Shown: positions 1-10,388 of the stretch, in pieces
How positions within the stretch are numbered: position 1 is the first letter of the stretch
Layout of the letters: every line of letters starts with the position of its first letter
Assembly: GCA_030765065.1 (NCBI GenBank)
Contig: CM060990.1
Coordinates: 460,620,321 to 460,684,320 of the forward strand
From: Deroplatys truncata
Lineage: Eukaryota > Arthropoda > Insecta > Mantodea > Mantidae
Direction: 5' to 3'
DNA length: 64,000 bases
The notes under the pieces: generated by a model
What the model was told of the DNA's origin: nothing
The model's input: the letters and a program-made list of their open reading frames with translations, nothing else
Databases searched by the model: none
Translations under genes and position numbers: made by a program

Positions 1-2035
1 TGCAACAAGACTGAGCAACTGTATTTTAGTAATAGAAAACGGTGCATGCGCATATCTCCATTCATTAAGTTTTTATTAATTACATAATTCGGATTACGGA
101 TCAAGGTGAAGAAATCTTTGATAAGCGGCCTTAATCTGCAAGTAAAAACTTTATACCTTTATTCAAATTAAGGCACATTTCCCGCCTAGGAAAGCAGTCA
201 AATCCAGAAGCTAATTCTTGAATGCTTTATTCGGCAAATTTCGATAGTCATTTGATGCAAAATTTTATAAATAAATATTTACATACTTTTATTATGTATT
301 TTTACTGTCTTGAAGTGAACGGATATTGTCCTCTCTGGAAAACATTTAAAATTGCGCTAGAAGCACCTATCCTGATAATGGTTAGAAGCCATGTGCGGAC
401 TCCTTCATGAATCGTTGTCCACATTCTTACTTCTATGAAAACAACTCACTGATAGCATCTCTCATTCCTTAAACACTCGCTAACGATTATAGCCGCACTT
501 ATTAACTGAACATACGGAAATACTTTGTTTTCATACTCCTTGATTGCGTAGAGCTCAGCCACTATACCTAATTTACCTACAATGGAATTCTTCTCTTAGT
601 CAGTTGCTACACCTACAGATGACTCTTACATATCAACTCCAATTAAAGTTCGAGTACACCGTTGCGAACTTTCTTCTAGTAATTTTTAATAACACGATTC
701 CGTTTTCTTGCAAAGAACATGCACTCTCAATCATTAGATAGGATGAGGCGTGAAGAGATAAGTAGCGTTTCAGGTACCAAAGTGAATTCGATGTACCCGA
801 CGATAACTTTCTTGTAATTTGTCCAGATTGCTAATTTCAAGCTGATCAAGTTTTTGCTCAGTATGACATAAACATTTCAGCAAAATTGCACTTTAAAACT
901 TCTCGGAATATCAGCCAAGTCAAAGAGGTAAAGTTCAGGACTTTGGTCATTACAGACTTCATTGCCTTCATCACGCAACTATGGATTCATGTCCTAACTG
1001 ACTATAACAACATATTCTCTGTCAGCACGTAGCATGATTAGGTACTGTCAGCATCTGAATGCGGGGATGGCGAATGTGGGGCCGCCCCTCCAAAAATACA
1101 ACATAACTATGCACAAACTTAATAGCGAGTAACACGCTAAATAGAAACCAAAGTAGTTTTAAAGAAATTAACTCCATCTCCGCTTTTACCTTGTAAACCC
1201 TCATGGTGCTGTCAGGGCCTCTCTCATGTGTGCACCGTGGGAATTAATTCTTGGACCCGCTCCCGCTCAATGAGCGGCAGCATTTCACATTGTCTATTAA
1301 CGTAAATGCCCATGTAAAAAAATCTAATAATGAATAACCTCTAATTAAAAAAATAAAAGATAATAAAATTAATGCCAATCTCTGCTATTTCTAGCAGGTC
1401 TCTATCCCAGCCATACCTCAAACTCTGTTCTACCCTGTCATCCCTTCAAAAAGTCTTAATGTCCGTTGCCCATGCTGAGCTAAGAGTGTCGCTATGGTAG
1501 TTGTCGAGATGTAACTGAATCTCTAACGTCTCTTTTATAATTCATTCATATTTATCACTACGATCCAATATCACCAGCCCATCACAACCAATGCTGTGTG
1601 ATGGCTCAGAAAATTATGGCATGGATGCAAGTTATCTGATGAAGGCCGTGGAGGTTATAATGGCCAAAATCTTGAGCCTTACCCCTTTGCATTGGATGCT
1701 TCATAAGTGTTAATTGTAATATTTGCCGTGAAAGTTTTAACTCATATTAAAACTACACTTTAACATAGAATCGGATGCAGCGTCCTCTGCGCTTTATTCT
1801 ATTTCCTTTAGTTACTTAGTTTCATATACATGCTGTGTTCATTCACTTCCTTTAAATCCCTGTAGAGTTTATGAGGGAGTTTACAAACCTTGAGGGCATG
1901 AAAAGCCTCTACTAAGCATATCAGTCTTTCGTTGGGCAAGGTCAAGAACTGCCGTCCTCTTTCTCCTTCCCCTAACGCAGCCTATTTTCTCCTTCCCTGG
2001 TTCTAGCGAAAAGCGAAAAGAATAAACTTTTTCAA
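1..2035. other. AT-rich DNA without recognised feature
   Basis: I read both strands and found no domain, tRNA-like box pair, terminal repeat or microsatellite. The open frames present are about 60 codons long with low-complexity composition. I treat this as intergenic or intronic sequence. Confidence 0.5.
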
Positions 2036-2039
2036 TCTC

Positions 2040-2470
2040 TTTTAGGAAGATGCGTGTGTATGTGTTGTTGTTGGTGGAATGTGAAAAGGAAGCAGGAGAG
2101 AAGAGGCGAAACCAGACGAGGTCGACTGTTTTGTATCGCAGACACTCGGGTCCCCAACCCCCCTTTTCCCATCCCAGTCGCGACGCGCGTCGCTCGTGTT
2201 GTAGACACCTGTTGTGCACAACTCCTCACAACACAATACCACACAACATGACCCACAGAGCAACACGCTTGCGCGCGCGCTCTCTCTCATACGTGAATCT
2301 CGCAGTCTAGTTCCTGCTTCACGCTGTTCAAGTTTGTAACGTGAGGGAGATGGAGTTGAGGCCGTAGCGTGTAAACAGCCAAGCGCTGCCTGGGTGTGAA
2401 TGAATGTTTTCACGTGGCTTAAGCCGCCGCGATTCAAGTGTGTCACAATCTCTAACGCTTGTACAAACAT
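2040..2470. promoter_or_regulatory. CpG-rich island, possible promoter or 5' exon
   Basis: This is the most CpG-dense stretch outside transposon coding sequence. It contains a TCGCGACGCGCGTCGC core near 2177-2192 and an alternating CTTGCGCGCGCGCTCTCTCT tract near 2269-2288. The surrounding DNA is strongly AT-rich. Minus-strand frames are open for 112 and 163 codons but resemble nothing I know. A promoter or untranslated first exon is possible, as is an unrecognised repeat. No TATA box or splice donor settles the direction. Confidence 0.3.
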
Positions 2471-2805
2471 ATTTATGGCCACGAAGCTCTGTGTTATTCT
2501 ACAAAATGTTATTGACTGAATAAAAACATACAATAAATTCCTCTGCCAGTTACAAAACTAGCAATTTTGAGTATCTAAAATATGATCTACCTATAAAAAT
2601 GATCCTAACATTTAAAACAGACCTAATTAAAACAAATGACATAAAACTGATATTTATGTAATTTATTAAAATTAATGTACAGAAAGTTATAAATTAATTT
2701 AGACGTAGATAAATCTGCTATACAACTAGAAGATGTAGAAATGAGAATACTGATGAGATAATTTAGAAAACATATATTTGTTCCATGTTCTTTTTCCTTG
2801 TTTGC

Positions 2806-2997
2806 TTTTTTAGCGTCCTTTAACAGGTTAAATCACATGGGACGATGAATAAAATGGGTGAAATGATGCTCAAATGAGCCTGTAGTCCATAGAGCTTAAA
2901 GTTACCCGGCATTCGTCTTTTCAGGCAAGGGAAAACCCCAGGAAAACCTTATCCGGGTAACTCACCCTAACCGGAATTCGAACTCCGGACCTTGAAT
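2806..2997 (-). repeat. tRNA-derived SINE, family A, minus strand
   Basis: Read on the minus strand, a B-box-like GAGTTCGAATTCCGG is followed by a body with 'ttttcctggggttttccctt' and an end with 'cattttattcatcgtcccat', closing in a short A-run. The same order of motifs occurs at 49107-49338, so the two are copies of one family. The tRNA head is 5'-truncated or decayed: the B box is seen but no clear A box. I could not define a target-site duplication. Confidence 0.65.
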
Positions 2998-3635
2998 ATA
3001 AAAAGATTAACAAAACTGCTTTTTAAGCAGGTCTTACAAAACTGTAGCATTAACACTTTTGAGTTCTTACATTATACAAAAACCATAGCGAATGAAGAGT
3101 ATTTCACAGCCTATGACACAACACAGCGACAAGAACAGTAGCAACCTGACTGTACGCACTCATTAACGCGAAAACTGACCCATCTTATACTTAGTTTGGG
3201 ACATGAATTCATAATTGTAATTACATATGCTGCCACCCCTCCACAAGCAAGCAACCTTACCTAGACTAACCATAAAATAGGAATGTGGTTCTTTCCAAGA
3301 ATGCGAGTAAGGATGCACAATGATAATCTTATTTCTCAATTCGATAGTGAAATTTGTGATGTTTGAAAAGTTATCCTTATAAAGACGCAAAGGGCAAGAA
3401 AATGACAAAGTGGCAAAAAGACCTCTTAATAGAAACTTGCATAAAACGACCTGATAAATATGCATTTTCATAATCTGAGGCGATTTATAAGGATTAATGA
3501 GCTCTTTAGCAATGCTTATAATGCAACAATTAAAAGATGATGTGTCATCAAAATCCGGGCCTTGGTGCTAACTTTTAACCAGAAGCCACATTCTTACATA
3601 CTTACATTTGTCTATCACTAAAATAAAAAATATAT
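2998..3635. other. No recognised feature
   Basis: AT-rich sequence. A 102-codon minus-strand frame (3163-3471) has no recognisable domain and I regard it as chance. Confidence 0.5.
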
Positions 3636-4378
3636 TGTGTGTGGATGGGGGTCTGTGAACAGCATAACTCAAAAATGAAAAGTCGGATAAATACCAAACT
3701 TGGTATTTAGGTTCAGTATCGTTCAAAGATGCAACACGAATATTTTCAAGAAAATCCCCAACCCAGACTACCCTTTACATGCATCATTTTTCGAAAATTT
3801 TTATTTTCTCAAAAATGGCCCTAACGATTTTGATTAAAATATCATATGTTTGAGATACTTTCATGGCAAATGAAACGTATATCTTGAATTTTCTGGGAAT
3901 TACCCAAAAGTCTTCTTCATTCTGAATGAATTTACCATAACTGGTAAACCGTAAGGGATAGACAAACTGTTACTACACACAAAATGTAGATCTCGTTAAA
4001 ACACACAATTTATGTCATATATGCGTTTTTTTTTGTTTTTGTATTTTTTGTCGAGTGAACCATTTCCGAGATATTCCTTGTTATTTGTTTGAATTTTCCA
4101 ATACTGGTACTTTTTCTCAAATGGGAATTCGTTTTATTTATTTTTTTTTAATTATGTCCTCCTGGACATGGAATGCTCCACATAGCAACGGCTCTTAAAA
4201 GATTTGACTATCGCTTAAAGCCTACCATATTCCCCTTGCACCTATAAGAAAATTGGCAATACGATAGTTTCTGCAAATTTTTATATCGATTAATATGAAG
4301 TAGATGGAGAATAAGCGTTTGTGAAAATAGTTTGCGCAAGAGTAGAGAAGGTCATGTGAGCGTAATACTTCAGATTTT
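3636..4378 (+). repeat. Interspersed repeat family E, copy 1
   Basis: It begins near 'ctgtgaacagcataactcaa' and contains 'ataccaaacttggtattta', 'tatcttgaattttctgggaa', 'gaagtagatggagaataagc' and an end like 'ggtcatgtgagcgtaatac'. The same ordered blocks recur at 16618-17815, 19010-19905 (inverted), 31870-32765 (inverted), 38222-38800 and 42103-42605. There is no coding capacity. The first ~100 bp of the family consensus is missing or decayed here. Confidence 0.75.
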
Positions 4379-4384
4379 TATTTT

Positions 4385-4590
4385 TAAATTGCTTGATCTA
4401 TGAAGCTGAAGCTTTGTACACGTATTTAACAGATCCTCTGCAATTATTATTGAAACTAGATTTTGTCGATACATAACTTTAAAAAATGAAGTTAATATTT
4501 TGTACTCATTGATGTTTTTCCTTTCATTGATTAATTAATCCACTGAAAGCGGTAGAACACACAGGCAACTATAAAATAAACATATATATT
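4385..4590 (+). repeat. Diverged low-copy repeat, copy 1
   Basis: Blocks such as 'gcttgatctatgaagctgaa' and the later 'ccactgaaagcggtagaaca' align in order with 7150-7370 ('acttgatgtatagagctgaa', 'cagctgaatgtggtggaaca'). The similarity is moderate and there is no visible coding sequence. It could be an extension of family E, which it follows directly. Confidence 0.3.
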
Positions 4591-4721
4591 GGAATATATT
4601 AAGATTTAAAACATTTAATATGCTTATTCCCCTATTGTCGGAATTATTTTGCTACACACGTCACTCTTCCTCTAATTCCAAACCGGCTTTTATATCCCTT
4701 TCACCAGCATAACAACCGAAG

Positions 4722-4812
4722 CGGCTCGAAAAGCCGTGATCGTTAGTGCGCGAAATGACCTAACCATCCATTCAAAGGCAAACGTCGCGAGTTCGAGTCC
4801 CAGCGCCTGCAG
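4722..4812 (+). repeat. tRNA-like sequence, probable SINE head
   Basis: A consensus-like B box (GAGTTCGAGTCCC, about 4790-4802) lies roughly 55 bp after an A-box-like region (TGATCGTTAGTGCGCG). The acceptor and anticodon stems do not fold as a functional tRNA by eye. I therefore read it as a decayed SINE head rather than a tRNA gene. Confidence 0.4.
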
Positions 4813-5127
4813 TGAAATGTGCTTGCGATAAAGGAAGGGGAGGGCCCACGTAAAATAACCGGTGTAATGGCACGCTTGGATGCTGACGGGGTTACATTTC
4901 ACTGTAGTCGCATGGATTTTGCTTCTTTATATGAAAAAAAAGAGTACAGTTTTATTAAAAAAATAATATCTTTACAATATAAAACAGATATAAATAGCTT
5001 AATTTTATTGCTGAAGATTAGTACAACATGAAATTACAAAGTAAAAGCTCATTAAAAAAACTAAAACCTAAAAAGCAATCTATTGTAACGAATACGGCAC
5101 ACCAGGCTATAAAGGGTTAAGGGTAGT

Positions 5128-5138
5128 GAATATTATGG
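5128..5138 (+). repeat. 11-bp target-site duplication, left copy
   Basis: GAATATTATGG occurs here and again at 6924-6934, immediately after the element's A-run. The pair brackets the ORF1-only retroelement and fixes its 5' end at about 5139. Confidence 0.8.
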
Positions 5139-6541
5139 GGACTTCGCTTCGAGACTCCGCCGAGGTAACATCTCAACGGTTCGCCGAGATCATCGAAATG
5201 GGGAAGAGGAGAAAACGTCGAGCCGCTGAGGAATCCACCGCTGCTTCCCCGGCTCCGGCCGCGGACAACGCCGTTTCGCCGGCAGCTTCACCGGCATCCG
5301 CCGGGAAAGCTGCATCGCCGCCACCGCTGACCGGGCACAGCTACGCTTCGGCCGCTGCTTCACCCGGTCGCACTACTGCACCACCGGAGCAGGAACTTCG
5401 ACCGCCACAGGTTGCCACCAGCCCTGCTACTCCTACACAGGGTTGCACAACACCACAGACTGCCGCCGGCTTACCGCCACTGGTGAGTCCACTGTCGCCG
5501 CAGACGCACCCTCCTTCAGATGGCCGCCACAGCGTTGTCATCTTTGGAGTGCCGAGAGATCTTCCGGTGCACTTCGTGCTGGATGCTGCAAGGCACCACT
5601 GGCGCTCTGCTATTCGGGCATCCCGGATAACCTCAACCAGAGGGCCAACACCGCTGGTACGCCTCCAGCTGGGTTCCGCCTCGGACGCTCAGGCGGCCTT
5701 GCGATCAATCCTGCCTCTTTTGGGGCAGTGTTTGCGTGTCGAGGCAAGCAGGAGTGAACGTCCGGTACCCTGCCGCCGCTGTTGTGGCTACGGTCACTCA
5801 GCGCAGGCATGCAACGCCGCACCTCGGTGCCACTACTGCGGAGCAGGTTGTCTTACGGCAAACTGCATCGCCCACGACCTCCGCCGACGACGCAAGTTCT
5901 GCGCCACTTGCTCTGGGCACACGCACTTCACGGGGCAGGCTCAGTGCCCCCTGTACCCCCGGAGCAAGCCACCAGCTGGGTCAGCTGCGCTGACGACGAC
6001 CACCAAACCGCCTCCGCCGACGGCCAACAAACAGCCTCCGCCGACGACGCCCCGTGTAAGGGGAACATTGCATCCACCTCATTCGGGACTACAAGACACG
6101 CTGTCTGCATTGCAGACTACTCTCCAAGACTTCACCGCTCGCATGGCTGAGCTACGCTGTGCAACCAACACGCGCCTAGCGGCCGTGGATGCCAAGCAGC
6201 GGACCTCGGCCAGGGCAACCTTCTCATTCTCTAGACAGGTCTCAGAACTCCAGGGGGACGACGGGATCCTCGCATCGGTTCAGCGCAAGCTGACACGCAT
6301 CGAGGGCCACCTCGTTGAACCAGATGACACAGAGGCGGAAAGCGACGACCGACCCACGCGACTGGGAGCCCTTGAGGCGTCAGTCGCGGGGCTTCGAGAG
6401 CTCCTAGCCGATACCAAGAACTCCCTATCACAGACCATATGGTATCTCTTTGACGAGATCCGTGGAATTCCAACAGTTCCACCGAAGGACTGGCCCTTCG
6501 CGCCGCGCAGGGGACGCGCCAAGAACCCGAAGTACTATTGA
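5135..6541 (+). CDS. Gag-like ORF1 protein with three zinc knuckles
   Basis: About 468 residues from the ATG at 5135; the frame is also open from GTG 5126. The 5135 ATG lies in the flanking target-site duplication, so the element's own start is more likely the ATG at 5198 (MGKRRKRR). Order of domains: basic N-terminus; Ala/Pro-rich low-complexity stretch (~30-125); RRM-like/PRE_C2HC region (~130-210, SVVIFGVPRDLPVHFVL); three zinc knuckles (~213-271). Knuckle 1 is a canonical CX2CX4HX4C (CRRCCGYGHSAQAC). Knuckle 2 (CHYCGAGCLTANC) has Cys where the family has His. Knuckle 3 is CATCSGHTHFTGQAQC. A heptad-rich C-terminal region (~325-450) is predicted coiled coil. In jockey/R1-type LINEs this protein binds element RNA to form the RNP. 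No ORF2 follows. Confidence 0.85.
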   Translation: MGTSLRDSAEVTSQRFAEIIEMGKRRKRRAAEESTAASPAPAADNAVSPAASPASAGKAASPPPLTGHSYASAAASPGRTTAPPEQELRPPQVATSPATPTQGCTTPQTAAGLPPLVSPLSPQTHPPSDGRHSVVIFGVPRDLPVHFVLDAARHHWRSAIRASRITSTRGPTPLVRLQLGSASDAQAALRSILPLLGQCLRVEASRSERPVPCRRCCGYGHSAQACNAAPRCHYCGAGCLTANCIAHDLRRRRKFCATCSGHTHFTGQAQCPLYPRSKPPAGSAALTTTTKPPPPTANKQPPPTTPRVRGTLHPPHSGLQDTLSALQTTLQDFTARMAELRCATNTRLAAVDAKQRTSARATFSFSRQVSELQGDDGILASVQRKLTRIEGHLVEPDDTEAESDDRPTRLGALEASVAGLRELLADTKNSLSQTIWYLFDEIRGIPTVPPKDWPFAPRRGRAKNPKYY

Positions 6542-6923
6542 ACACCGCACCTCACTTACCGCAGCAGCAAGCTGGGAACTGCTGCCACACATCACTCCTA
6601 GCTATCCTATACCCTTCACTCCTGAATTCCTAAGGGCGCAAGTAGGGCCTCGGTCATGCTTGCGTCCTGGCACCATCCTTTCTCCTGGCTTAGGCCCTCG
6701 TGGCCGGCCAGTATATCCGCACCCATGACTGCGCTGGTGCAATAGCGGTAGAGCCACAGTATCACACCTTACTTCCTCTCTTTTTCCTTCTTCACTTTTT
6801 CCTTCCGGTGGAGGAGTTTTTAGTGGGTATGCCGACTATTGGTGAGTCCCACACTCTCAGTCTCGACTCCCATCGGGGCTGGGGTAAGTGATTAAATCAT
6901 TTTCTCCTCCACTCGAAAAAAAA
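5139..6923 (+). mobile_element. ORF1-only non-LTR retroelement (half-LINE-like)
   Basis: A GC-rich 1.79-kb insertion in AT-rich DNA. It has an intact gag-like ORF1 ending at 6541, a ~380-bp 3' untranslated region and an eight-base A-run (6916-6923), flanked by an 11-bp target-site duplication. No endonuclease or reverse transcriptase frame exists between ORF1 and the tail. The last ~120 bp (from CCGGTGGAGGAGTTTTTAGT at 6805) is nearly identical to the LINE 3' end at 55855-55975. That shared tail suggests priming by the same LINE machinery. Alternatives are an autonomous LINE that lost ORF2 by internal deletion after insertion, or a 5'-truncated copy of such a derivative. The intact frame suggests recent insertion. 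Confidence 0.8.
6542..6915 (+). other. 3' untranslated region of the ORF1-only element
   Basis: The distal part, about 6797-6915, is shared with 55847-55965 and carries the conserved GTGATTAAATCATTTTCTCC and CACTCGA just before the A-run. The proximal part (6542-6790) shows no similarity I can see to the other copy. The shared tail is a candidate recognition site for a partner reverse transcriptase. Confidence 0.65.
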
Positions 6924-6934
6924 GAATATTATGG

Positions 6935-7444
6935 ACATGCTATTAAATTTTACCGCCTTGGCGCTTGAAATGTCCTTATTAGTAAATTTCTCAATAAATT
7001 TGGTTAGTATTTTTATGAGATGTTCCCAAGAATTTCAGGATTATTACATTTTTTTTGTAAATTTCTAAGTTAGGTGGTTCTTTCATAAAAATTATCTGCA
7101 CAAATATGGATGATTACTGATTACTTTTAGAATTATATTTTAGTTAACTGTGAAACACTTTTCTGAAAAACTACTTGATGTATAGAGCTGAAATTCTGAA
7201 CACTTATGCAACACATGTTACATAATTACCACTACGTTTATTGTGTTATGAAAACCAGATGCCCACACACAACGTTAAATCATTATTGACTTTTGTTCTC
7301 TTCAGAACATAGATTCTTTTTCATATTATTAATTTAAATCAGCTGAATGTGGTGGAACAGATTTAGAACTATATTAGCAGAAACAATTACATATCGTTTC
7401 TGAATTGCAAGGGGTTACCGAGGAACATTTGCCTACTTCCATAT
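6935..7444 (+). repeat. Diverged low-copy repeat, copy 2, in otherwise plain DNA
   Basis: About 7150-7370 aligns loosely with 4385-4590. The rest of the interval is AT-rich sequence with no recognised feature. Confidence 0.25.
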
Positions 7445-7665
7445 TGTGGAGATAGTGCTTCCTGCTAACTTTGAGGGCCGGAGTTCAAATCTCAGTTCGA
7501 AAGAACTCCTTGGATATGGTTTCTCCGGGGTTTACCCTTCTCCTCTCAAGAAAAATGTTGCGTAACTTTTAGCTTAGTGGATCCCGGCCTCAATTGAGCA
7601 TAATTTTGCCCATTAAATTCATCGTCTCTGGATATCTTGCTTGCTGAAGTGGAAGAAGAAACTCG
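7445..7665 (+). repeat. Decayed tRNA-derived SINE, family A
   Basis: A B-box relic (GGAGTTCAAATCTC) is followed by 'tctccggggtttacccttct', then 'catcgtctctggatatcttg'. This is the family A order seen at 49107-49338 with many substitutions. No target-site duplication is visible. Confidence 0.5.
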
Positions 7666-8380
7666 GAGGGAAAATCTACCTTATGCCACTCAAATTTTAA
7701 ACGAATTTTTGTCTACTTTCTTCCACACATAAGAAGTAATTACATTAGTCAACTTACATAAAAACATAGATATAAACATTGCGTATTGATGAAAACATTT
7801 ATAAAATCATGTAATGTGCAACCAAATTTACAGTCCGGAGCACTTCTGTGTCTCAAGGCATTCAAAGGTAATTTCATTTTTTATTTGTTTGTTTAATGTG
7901 CTAAGGAATAGGTGAAACGTTATCTAAAAGTAATTTTTTACTTAAATTCCATGCCCCCAATGTCCGATAGCACTCAAACTAGCACGGTCGCACCTTATGG
8001 CTGCCAATACAGTTGTGGCAGATGGCACACCAAATAATGTTTGAAGTGCAAGAAATGTGTTCATAAGTACCGTAGATTTAAAGAAGTTCCAGTCGTTTTG
8101 ATTAGTTCTGGAAACTTTAAACTTAATAAATCACCTTGGTCACAACATGCAATGAATGGACATAAGGAATGAATCGCCAAAATTCCCAATTTCAACAGAG
8201 CTCAGAGCTGCCCCAGATATGTCTTCAGACACAAGGAGAAACCGTGGGAAAATCTGTTACTGATTGAATTTTTCAATATTTCTGTCACTTTTTAAGTACT
8301 GCCACCATACACTTGCTTCTCGCGATTTCGTGAAAATGTATGGAATTTTAAAGTCAGCATAGTGATCCGGTTTTAAAATT
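7666..8380. other. No recognised feature
   Basis: AT-rich DNA with no open frame over 60 codons and no repeat I could match elsewhere in the window. Confidence 0.4.
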
Positions 8381-8384
8381 TTGA

Positions 8385-9105
8385 CAATCGCTTCGGTCTC
8401 CTCTATCCACTTTGTACCTACAACGAAACGTGTACTGAAACTTTCGGCAACAGTTTATCTCAGTTAACATGAAGTAGATGGAGAAATAAGTTTCATTAAG
8501 AATAGTTTGTAGAAGGTACATAAGCAAAACGTTTATGGGTAGGGAAAGTTATATGAATGTAGCAGCAGATTTTTCAAAGGCTTTCCCCTTTACTCATACC
8601 TACTTGGAAATATGCAATGAAACTATTTCTGCAAGCTTAACATGAATAGAGAGAAATATAAGCTTTTGTAAAATTAGTTTAAAGAGGGGCGGCGAGTGGT
8701 TAGACCGCTCGCCTCCCACCGAGGCGGCCCGGGTTCAATCCCAGGGACCCGCATGTGGGATTTGTGGTGGGCGGGTTTTCTCCGGGTTCTCCGGTTTCCC
8801 CCGCCATTCATTCCACCAACTGTTCCATCATCACCTTTTTCACCATCATTTCGTTTCATCTACTTCCTTGCTCCCATACCAGGCATCGGGCTGATCACCC
8901 ATCCTGGATATTCTGTCTGATCCATGAGTGTCTGCTCCTCGACGGGCCTCTGACCCCAGGCACCCGCCTGTAAGTCCTGGGGGTGTAAGTCCTACATAAG
9001 AGGAGGTTAAACAGATAAAGAAGAAGTTTAAAGAGGCTATACACAATTAAAAGATAGTGGACTGAAAAGTCATATGAATTAACACATCGGATTTTTAAGC
9101 TTGAT
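8385..9105 (+). repeat. Family E 3' ends, two in tandem, interrupted by a SINE
   Basis: The terminal E block ('ttaacatgaagtagatggag' ... 'cagatttttc') occurs at 8385-8580. A second, similar end runs from ~8585 to 9105 ('ttaacatgaatagagagaaa' ... 'catcggatttttaag'). The second copy is split by the SINE at 8688-9024. Removing the SINE and one duplicate restores a continuous E end. Confidence 0.65.
8688..9024 (+). mobile_element. tRNA-derived SINE, family F, with 12-bp duplication
   Basis: A 337-bp insertion flanked by AGTTTAAAGAGG at 8676-8687 and 9025-9036. The head has an A-box-like GCGAGTGGTTAGA and a B box GGTTCAATCCC about 50 bp later, as in RNA polymerase III promoters of tRNA-derived SINEs. 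The body includes 'ggttttctccgggttctccg' and the tail is A-rich with 'cagataaagaag'. It is inserted in a family E copy, so it is younger than that copy. Confidence 0.85.
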
Positions 9106-9940
9106 TTCAAAAAGGTGGTGGGAATGTGGAACTGAAAGGAAAAATTACAGACCTCAATATGTAAGAGTGTAACACAAGCACAAACATGTGTGATGGGCAA
9201 AGGTTTCCTTTGGATACACAACGTAATGTTCTCACAGTAGCTTCCCACTAAATGATAATCTATCATTTCCTACATTGTTTTCTGTTTCATTCAACATTTT
9301 AATAAAATTTGCTTTTGTTAAACTACCGGTATTAACATGCTGTGCCGTATTAATATTTTCATTGGATAAGTGAATGTAACAAAATGTCCACCAGTTGTAT
9401 CGTTGTATTGTAACTTGAGATTGTTGCACATTCCTGGTGCATGAAACCACGTTGTTTTTGGTTATAGAATTTTCTGACAGGTTCATTCACATTTTCTGTA
9501 TTTATCTGTGGTTGAATTATGTTTTATTTAATTTTTTTTATCTCCGAGCAATAAAGTATCTAGACATAAGAAAGAAGCGTTCTATATAGTTTCACAGTAT
9601 GGTGTTTTTATGCGGATGTACTTATATGTGCGTTCTCCTGCCACTAACACTAGCACCTGAGGATTTCTTTTTCTGTAACACGAATTCTGAGTAGGTGGAT
9701 TCGTCGAAGCCACTACATTAAATAATTTTAAGGAATGCGTGTGAAGATTATAACAATTACATATATGAATAATTAATCCACATTTTGTGTAACATGGTAC
9801 ATCGGAATTTCTTTGAATTCTTTCTGAGTGTTTCCTGTACGAAGAGCGTTCTTCAAGCTCTCGGCCTGACCAAGAAAACACAAGGTTTAAGAGAAATGCT
9901 TTTTTTTTAACATAGCTTTGTAAATAAAAACATTTAGCCC
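9106..9940. other. No recognised feature
   Basis: Minus-strand frames of 84-123 codons (between 8895 and 9881) show no domain. The 123-codon one runs into the SINE and is not a gene. Confidence 0.4.
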
Positions 9941-9944
9941 AACG

Positions 9945-10320
9945 ACTTTACAAAGTTATAATTGCCTCAGTAAAATACGATTTTTCCAACTGTCCAAAAT
10001 AAACGTCTGTCTTAACCTTAAACTCACTATCCGAATCTCCCAAGCATTTCCTCAGGTTCGGGAACAGAGAGAGATCGCTGGGAGTCAAATCCGGCGAATA
10101 AGGCGGATGTGGAAGCACTTGAAAACGAAGGTCATGTAGTTTTGCAGCAACAATCCCAGACATGTGTGAAGGCGGATTATCGTGATGAAAGGAAAACTTT
10201 CTTATTCGCAAGGTGTGGACGTTTATTCTGAATAGACTCCTTCAATTGGTCCAGTAGGGCGACGTAACTCTCCCCAGTGAAGGTTCTGCCCTTCTGGAGG
10301 TAGTTTGTGAGCACCACACC

Positions 10321-10388
<68 letters not shown>

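Noticed and set aside
2042-2533. 163-codon minus-strand frame across the CpG-rich island
   Set aside because: Length is explained by raised GC content; the overlapping frames on both strands are also open and none resembles a protein family.
4722-4812. Functional tRNA gene
   Set aside because: Only the A and B boxes are tRNA-like; the stems do not pair. The same applies to the SINE heads at 8688, 23420, 44335, 49107 and 63399.
5443-6150. Frames of 85-122 codons overlapping the ORF1 gene in other frames
   Set aside because: Shadows of the GC-rich ORF1 coding region; the zinc knuckles and homology are only in the main frame.
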